A stretch of DNA of 64,000 nt from ZC4RG25 sp023428365 (GTDB lineage Bacteria; Pseudomonadota; Alphaproteobacteria; Rhizobiales; Hyphomicrobiaceae). Shown here in pieces: positions 61,276-64,000 of this stretch. Below the pieces are notes generated by a model. That model did not search any database. It saw only the letters and a list, made by a program, of their open reading frames with translations, and was not told where the DNA came from. The translations under genes were made by a program, and so were the position numbers. The stretch lies in NCBI GenBank assembly GCA_050283925.1, contig JBNOAI010000006.1, positions 290,654 through 354,653 on the forward strand, in the 5' to 3' direction. Positions within the stretch are counted from its first letter, which is position 1. Every line of letters begins with the position of its first letter.

Positions 61276-62718
61276 ATGTCGGATAATACCTACGACGTGG
61301 TGGTGGTCGGCTCCGGCCCCGGCGGCTACGTCGCGGCCATTCGCTCGGCGCAACTCGGCTTCAAGACCGCCATCGTCGAACGCGAGCATCTGGGCGGCAT
61401 CTGCCTGAACTGGGGCTGCATTCCGACCAAGGCGCTGTTGCGCTCCGCGGAAGTCTATCGCAATGCAGAGCACGCCAAGAGCTATGGCCTGACGATTGAG
61501 AAGCTCGGCTATGACGCCGCTGCCATCATCAAGCGTTCGCGCGGAGTTTCAACCACGCTGAACACTGGCGTCGGTTTCTTGATGAAGAAGAACAAGATCG
61601 ACGTGATTTGGGGCGAGGCGACAATCCCCAAGCCCGGCGAGATCACGGTGGCGGCGACGAAGAAAACGCCGATGCAGCCGCAGCCGGCCGCGCCCAAAGG
61701 CGTCCTCGGGCCAGGGATGTACAAGGCCAAGAATATCATCATCGCAACGGGGGCACGCCCGCGCGTGCTGCCGGGCATCGAGCCGGACGGCAAGCTGATC
61801 TGGACGTATTTCGAGGCGATGGTGCCTCAGGAGATGCCGAAGTCGCTGCTGGTGATGGGCTCGGGAGCCATCGGCATCGAGTTCGCGTCGTTCTATCGCA
61901 CGTTCGGTGTTGATGTGACGGTGGTCGAACTCCTGCCGCAGGTGTTGCCGGTGGAGGACGCCGAGGTTGCAGCATTTGCCCGCAAGCAGTTCGAAAAGCA
62001 GGGCATGAAGATCGTGACTGGCGCAAAAGTCACCAAGATCGACAAGGGCGCGAACAGCATCACGGCGCACATCGATCTCGGCAACGGCAAGACAGAGAGC
62101 ATCACGGCTGACCGTTTGATCTCGGCCGTTGGTGTCGTCGGAAACGTTGAGAACCTCGGCCTGGAGAAGCTCGGCGTGAAGGTCGAGCGCGGCATGATCG
62201 TGACCGATGGTCTGGGGCGCACGAACGTGCCGGGCATCTACGCGATCGGCGATGTCGCCGGTCCGCCGATGCTGGCGCATAAGGCGGAACACGAAGGCGT
62301 CATCTGCGTGGAGACGATTAAAGGGCTCGAAACGCACGCCATGGACAAACTCAAGATTCCGGGCTGCACGTACTGTCATCCGCAGGTGGCGTCAGTCGGT
62401 TTGACGGAGGCGAAGGCCAAGGAAGCTGGCTACGACGTAAAAGTTGGCCGCTTCCAGTTCCGCGGCAACGGCAAGGCGATCGCGCTCGGCGAGCCGGAAG
62501 GTCTGGTCAAAACGATCTTCGATGCGAAAACCGGTCAGCTTCTCGGTGCGCACATGGTGGGCGCCGAGGTGACGGAGCTGATCCAGGGGTTCGTCATTGC
62601 GATGGGCTTGGAGACCACGGAAGAAGATCTGATGCACACGGTCTTCCCGCATCCGACGCTGTCGGAGACGATGCATGAGAGCGTGCTGGATGCCTACGGT
62701 CGCGTCATCCACATGTGA
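61276..62718 (+). CDS. lpdA: dihydrolipoyl dehydrogenase (E3)
   Basis: A 480-residue flavoprotein that reoxidises the lipoyl groups of the pyruvate and related dehydrogenase complexes. FAD motif GSGPGGYVAAIRSAQLG, redox-active Cys pair in GGICLNWGCIPTKALL, NAD motif GSGAIGIEFASFY, second FAD motif IYAIGDVAGPPMLAH, and the interface active-site VFPHPTLSETMHE are all present. It lies about 2.7 kb after pdhC on the same strand, separated by the lipoprotein genes. Confidence 0.95.
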   Translation: MSDNTYDVVVVGSGPGGYVAAIRSAQLGFKTAIVEREHLGGICLNWGCIPTKALLRSAEVYRNAEHAKSYGLTIEKLGYDAAAIIKRSRGVSTTLNTGVGFLMKKNKIDVIWGEATIPKPGEITVAATKKTPMQPQPAAPKGVLGPGMYKAKNIIIATGARPRVLPGIEPDGKLIWTYFEAMVPQEMPKSLLVMGSGAIGIEFASFYRTFGVDVTVVELLPQVLPVEDAEVAAFARKQFEKQGMKIVTGAKVTKIDKGANSITAHIDLGNGKTESITADRLISAVGVVGNVENLGLEKLGVKVERGMIVTDGLGRTNVPGIYAIGDVAGPPMLAHKAEHEGVICVETIKGLETHAMDKLKIPGCTYCHPQVASVGLTEAKAKEAGYDVKVGRFQFRGNGKAIALGEPEGLVKTIFDAKTGQLLGAHMVGAEVTELIQGFVIAMGLETTEEDLMHTVFPHPTLSETMHESVLDAYGRVIHM

Positions 62719-62726
62719 GGCGCGGA

Positions 62727-62760
62727 CTGCCTCAACGTCGTCAGCACGGCGTTGGGGCAG
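62727..62760 (+). terminator. hairpin after lpdA
   Basis: CTGCCTCAACG (62727-62737) and CGTTGGGGCAG (62750-62760) form an 11-position stem with one G-T pair and a 12-base loop, nine bases after the lpdA stop. No T run follows, so termination efficiency is uncertain. Confidence 0.5.
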
Positions 62761-62863
62761 GGATGACGCCAAATAATAACGTATGCATTGTTGACGTGAG
62801 CGTGTGACCGCTTACAATCGCCTCCAAGCAACAAGCAGACGCTTAATTTCTTGGAGGAAAGAT

Positions 62864-63862
62864 ATGGCCCGGAGCCTTTTTGCGGCGGGATTCGCTGCTC
62901 TCGCTGCATTGACACTCGCTCAGCCCGCATCGGCCGAAGCCAATAAACTGCGCGCCGCCAAGCAATTTGGCTTGGGCTATGTGCAGTACATGATCATGGA
63001 AGATCAGAAGCTCGTCGAAAAGCACGCCAAGGCGGCGGGCCTGGGCGACATCACCGTCGAATGGAACACGTTCCGCTCGTCCGACGTGATGAACGACGCG
63101 CTCATCTCAGGCAACGTTGACTTCGTGTCGCTCGGCGTTCCTGGGCTGATGACGATCTGGGATCGGACCAAGGGCTCCATCGATGTCAGGGGCGCTTCGG
63201 GTCTGAACTCATTGCCGCTGGCTCTGATGGTCAAGGATGACAGCATCAAGGACATCAAGGATTTCAACGAAAAGCATCGCATCGCCGTGCCGGCGGTGAA
63301 GGTTTCGAACCAGGCGATTCTGTTGCAGATGGCGGCAGAGAAGGAATACGGCCAGGGCAATCACACGAAGCTCGATCCGCTGACAGTGACGATGTCCCAC
63401 CCCGACGCTACCATTGCGATGATCAGCGGAAGCAAGGATATCACGGCGAATTTCTCGTCAGTACCTTTCCAGTCGCGTCAGGCGAAAACGCCTGGAATTC
63501 GGCGCCTGCTGACTTCGACCGATATTCTGGGAGCTCCGTTCTCGTTCAACGTCGTGGCTGCGACGTCGAAGTTCCGCACCGAAAATCCGAAGCTGTATAA
63601 GGCCTATCTCGATGCGCTGAACGAGGCGACGGAGATCGTCAACAAGGACAAGCAGCTTGCCGCTGAGACCTATCTTAAGATGTCCAAGGATAAGTCTCCG
63701 ATCGAGGATGTGCTGGCACTGCTGAACGATCCGGAGAACCAGTTCACAACCAAAGTCTCGGCGATCGATGGCATGATTCAGTTCATGGCTCGGACCGGCA
63801 ACTACAAGAACAAGCCGACGAGCGCGACAGAGCTGCTGTTCCCCGAGGCTCAGACTCAATAA
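62864..63862 (+). CDS. NitT/TauT-type ABC transporter periplasmic binding protein
   Basis: A 332-residue exported substrate-binding protein. ATG at 62864 has GGAGG six bases before it and begins a signal peptide (SLFAAGFAALAALTLAQPASA). The fold is like SsuA/TauA proteins: early AKQFGLGYVQYMIMEDQKLVEKHAK, then VDFVSLGVPGLMTIWD. Ligands in this class include nitrate, taurine, sulfonates and thiamine precursors; none can be chosen. Permease and ATPase genes would be expected downstream, beyond the window. Confidence 0.85.
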   Translation: MARSLFAAGFAALAALTLAQPASAEANKLRAAKQFGLGYVQYMIMEDQKLVEKHAKAAGLGDITVEWNTFRSSDVMNDALISGNVDFVSLGVPGLMTIWDRTKGSIDVRGASGLNSLPLALMVKDDSIKDIKDFNEKHRIAVPAVKVSNQAILLQMAAEKEYGQGNHTKLDPLTVTMSHPDATIAMISGSKDITANFSSVPFQSRQAKTPGIRRLLTSTDILGAPFSFNVVAATSKFRTENPKLYKAYLDALNEATEIVNKDKQLAAETYLKMSKDKSPIEDVLALLNDPENQFTTKVSAIDGMIQFMARTGNYKNKPTSATELLFPEAQTQ

Positions 63863-63883
63863 CGATCGAAAAGACGTACGTCA

Positions 63884-63909
63884 GTGGGCCGGCCCTGGGC
63901 CGGCCCCAC
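63884..63909 (+). terminator. possible terminator after the binding-protein gene
   Basis: GTGGGCCGGCC (63884-63894) and GGCCGGCCCCAC (63898-63909) pair with one bulge around a CTG loop; AATTTT follows. Sequence quality falls off just beyond, so the T run may be imprecise. Such hairpins between a binding protein and its permease genes often set expression levels. Confidence 0.5.
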
Positions 63910-64000
63910 CAATTTTGGGGCGCCCCCCGGGGGTTGTTGCCAAACGCCCCCCCCCAATGTGTGCGAGGTGGGGGGGGCCGGGCAAAATAAAACCCCCCCC
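63910..64000. other. low-complexity contig end, probable sequencing error
   Basis: The last ~90 bases are dominated by runs of C, G and A of up to nine, quite unlike the rest of the window. This is the pattern of poor-quality read or assembly ends. No gene should be called here. Confidence 0.75.

Overview
The window is GC-rich chromosomal DNA from an alphaproteobacterium, most probably of the order Hyphomicrobiales (Rhizobiales). This rests on family content: a pyruvate dehydrogenase E1 beta subunit with its own lipoyl domain, an ELM1/DUF1022 protein, a DUF3126 protein, a PAS_5-type protein, a methionine synthase split into two genes, and a cysE - DUF3126 - gamma carbonic anhydrase run. A genus cannot be named from sequence reading alone. 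Almost all of the window is ordinary core and metabolic genes. No CRISPR array, prophage, transposase, rRNA or convincing tRNA was seen.

Layout. 1-8.6 kb is an exopolysaccharide locus: family 4 and family 2 glycosyltransferases, a polysaccharide deacetylase, an asparagine-synthetase-type amidotransferase, a UDP-glucuronate decarboxylase-like epimerase and an initiating sugar-phosphate transferase. 8.56-9.24 kb has no protein gene but holds two similar plus-strand elements that each end in a terminator hairpin, probably tandem small RNAs. 9.2-12.5 kb pairs a cyclic-nucleotide-binding-domain protein with an ABC-exporter-like protein whose ATPase motifs are degenerate. 12.6-22.2 kb carries carB, greA, an Lrp/AsnC regulator, an ELM1 protein, a CPBP protease, a DsbA-like oxidoreductase, a DUF1003 protein and ettA. 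22.3-24.4 kb is a small patch with an unrecognised gene of lower GC, an MlaC/Ttg2D-like protein and a small membrane protein.

24.6-31.5 kb is a methionine-cycle operon: an ArsR-methyltransferase fusion regulator with a perfect palindrome inside its own promoter, metF, the N-terminal half of metH, an extra methyltransferase, the remaining part of metH, and a small membrane protein followed by a strong terminator. 31.6 kb holds a 27-residue membrane peptide gene with an excellent ribosome binding site. 32-43.9 kb is mixed metabolism and regulation: an AcuI-like reductase, an epoxide-hydrolase-like protein, an enoyl-CoA hydratase, cysE, a gamma carbonic anhydrase, a LapG-type protease next to a tandem PilZ protein, a PAS protein, a rhomboid protease, a CBS protein, a patatin, hisI, folE, a Fe-S scaffold and yidD. 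44-50 kb has thrS, an isochorismatase-like hydrolase, a palindromic dispersed element, and queuosine-precursor genes (queF, a YhhQ-type transporter, queC). 50-62.7 kb is central carbon metabolism: eno, ftsB/divIC, pdhA, pdhB, pdhC and lpdA, with several small membrane proteins and lipoproteins interleaved. The window ends with a NitT/TauT-type periplasmic binding protein.

The final ~90 bases (from about 63,910) are runs of C, G and A that look like poor-quality contig-end sequence.

No clearly new large system was found. The best candidates for new biology are the paired small-RNA-like elements, the degenerate ABC protein with its cyclic-nucleotide partner, the split metH operon with its self-targeting operator, the 27-residue membrane peptide, and the low-GC gene whose start codon lies in a nested inverted repeat.
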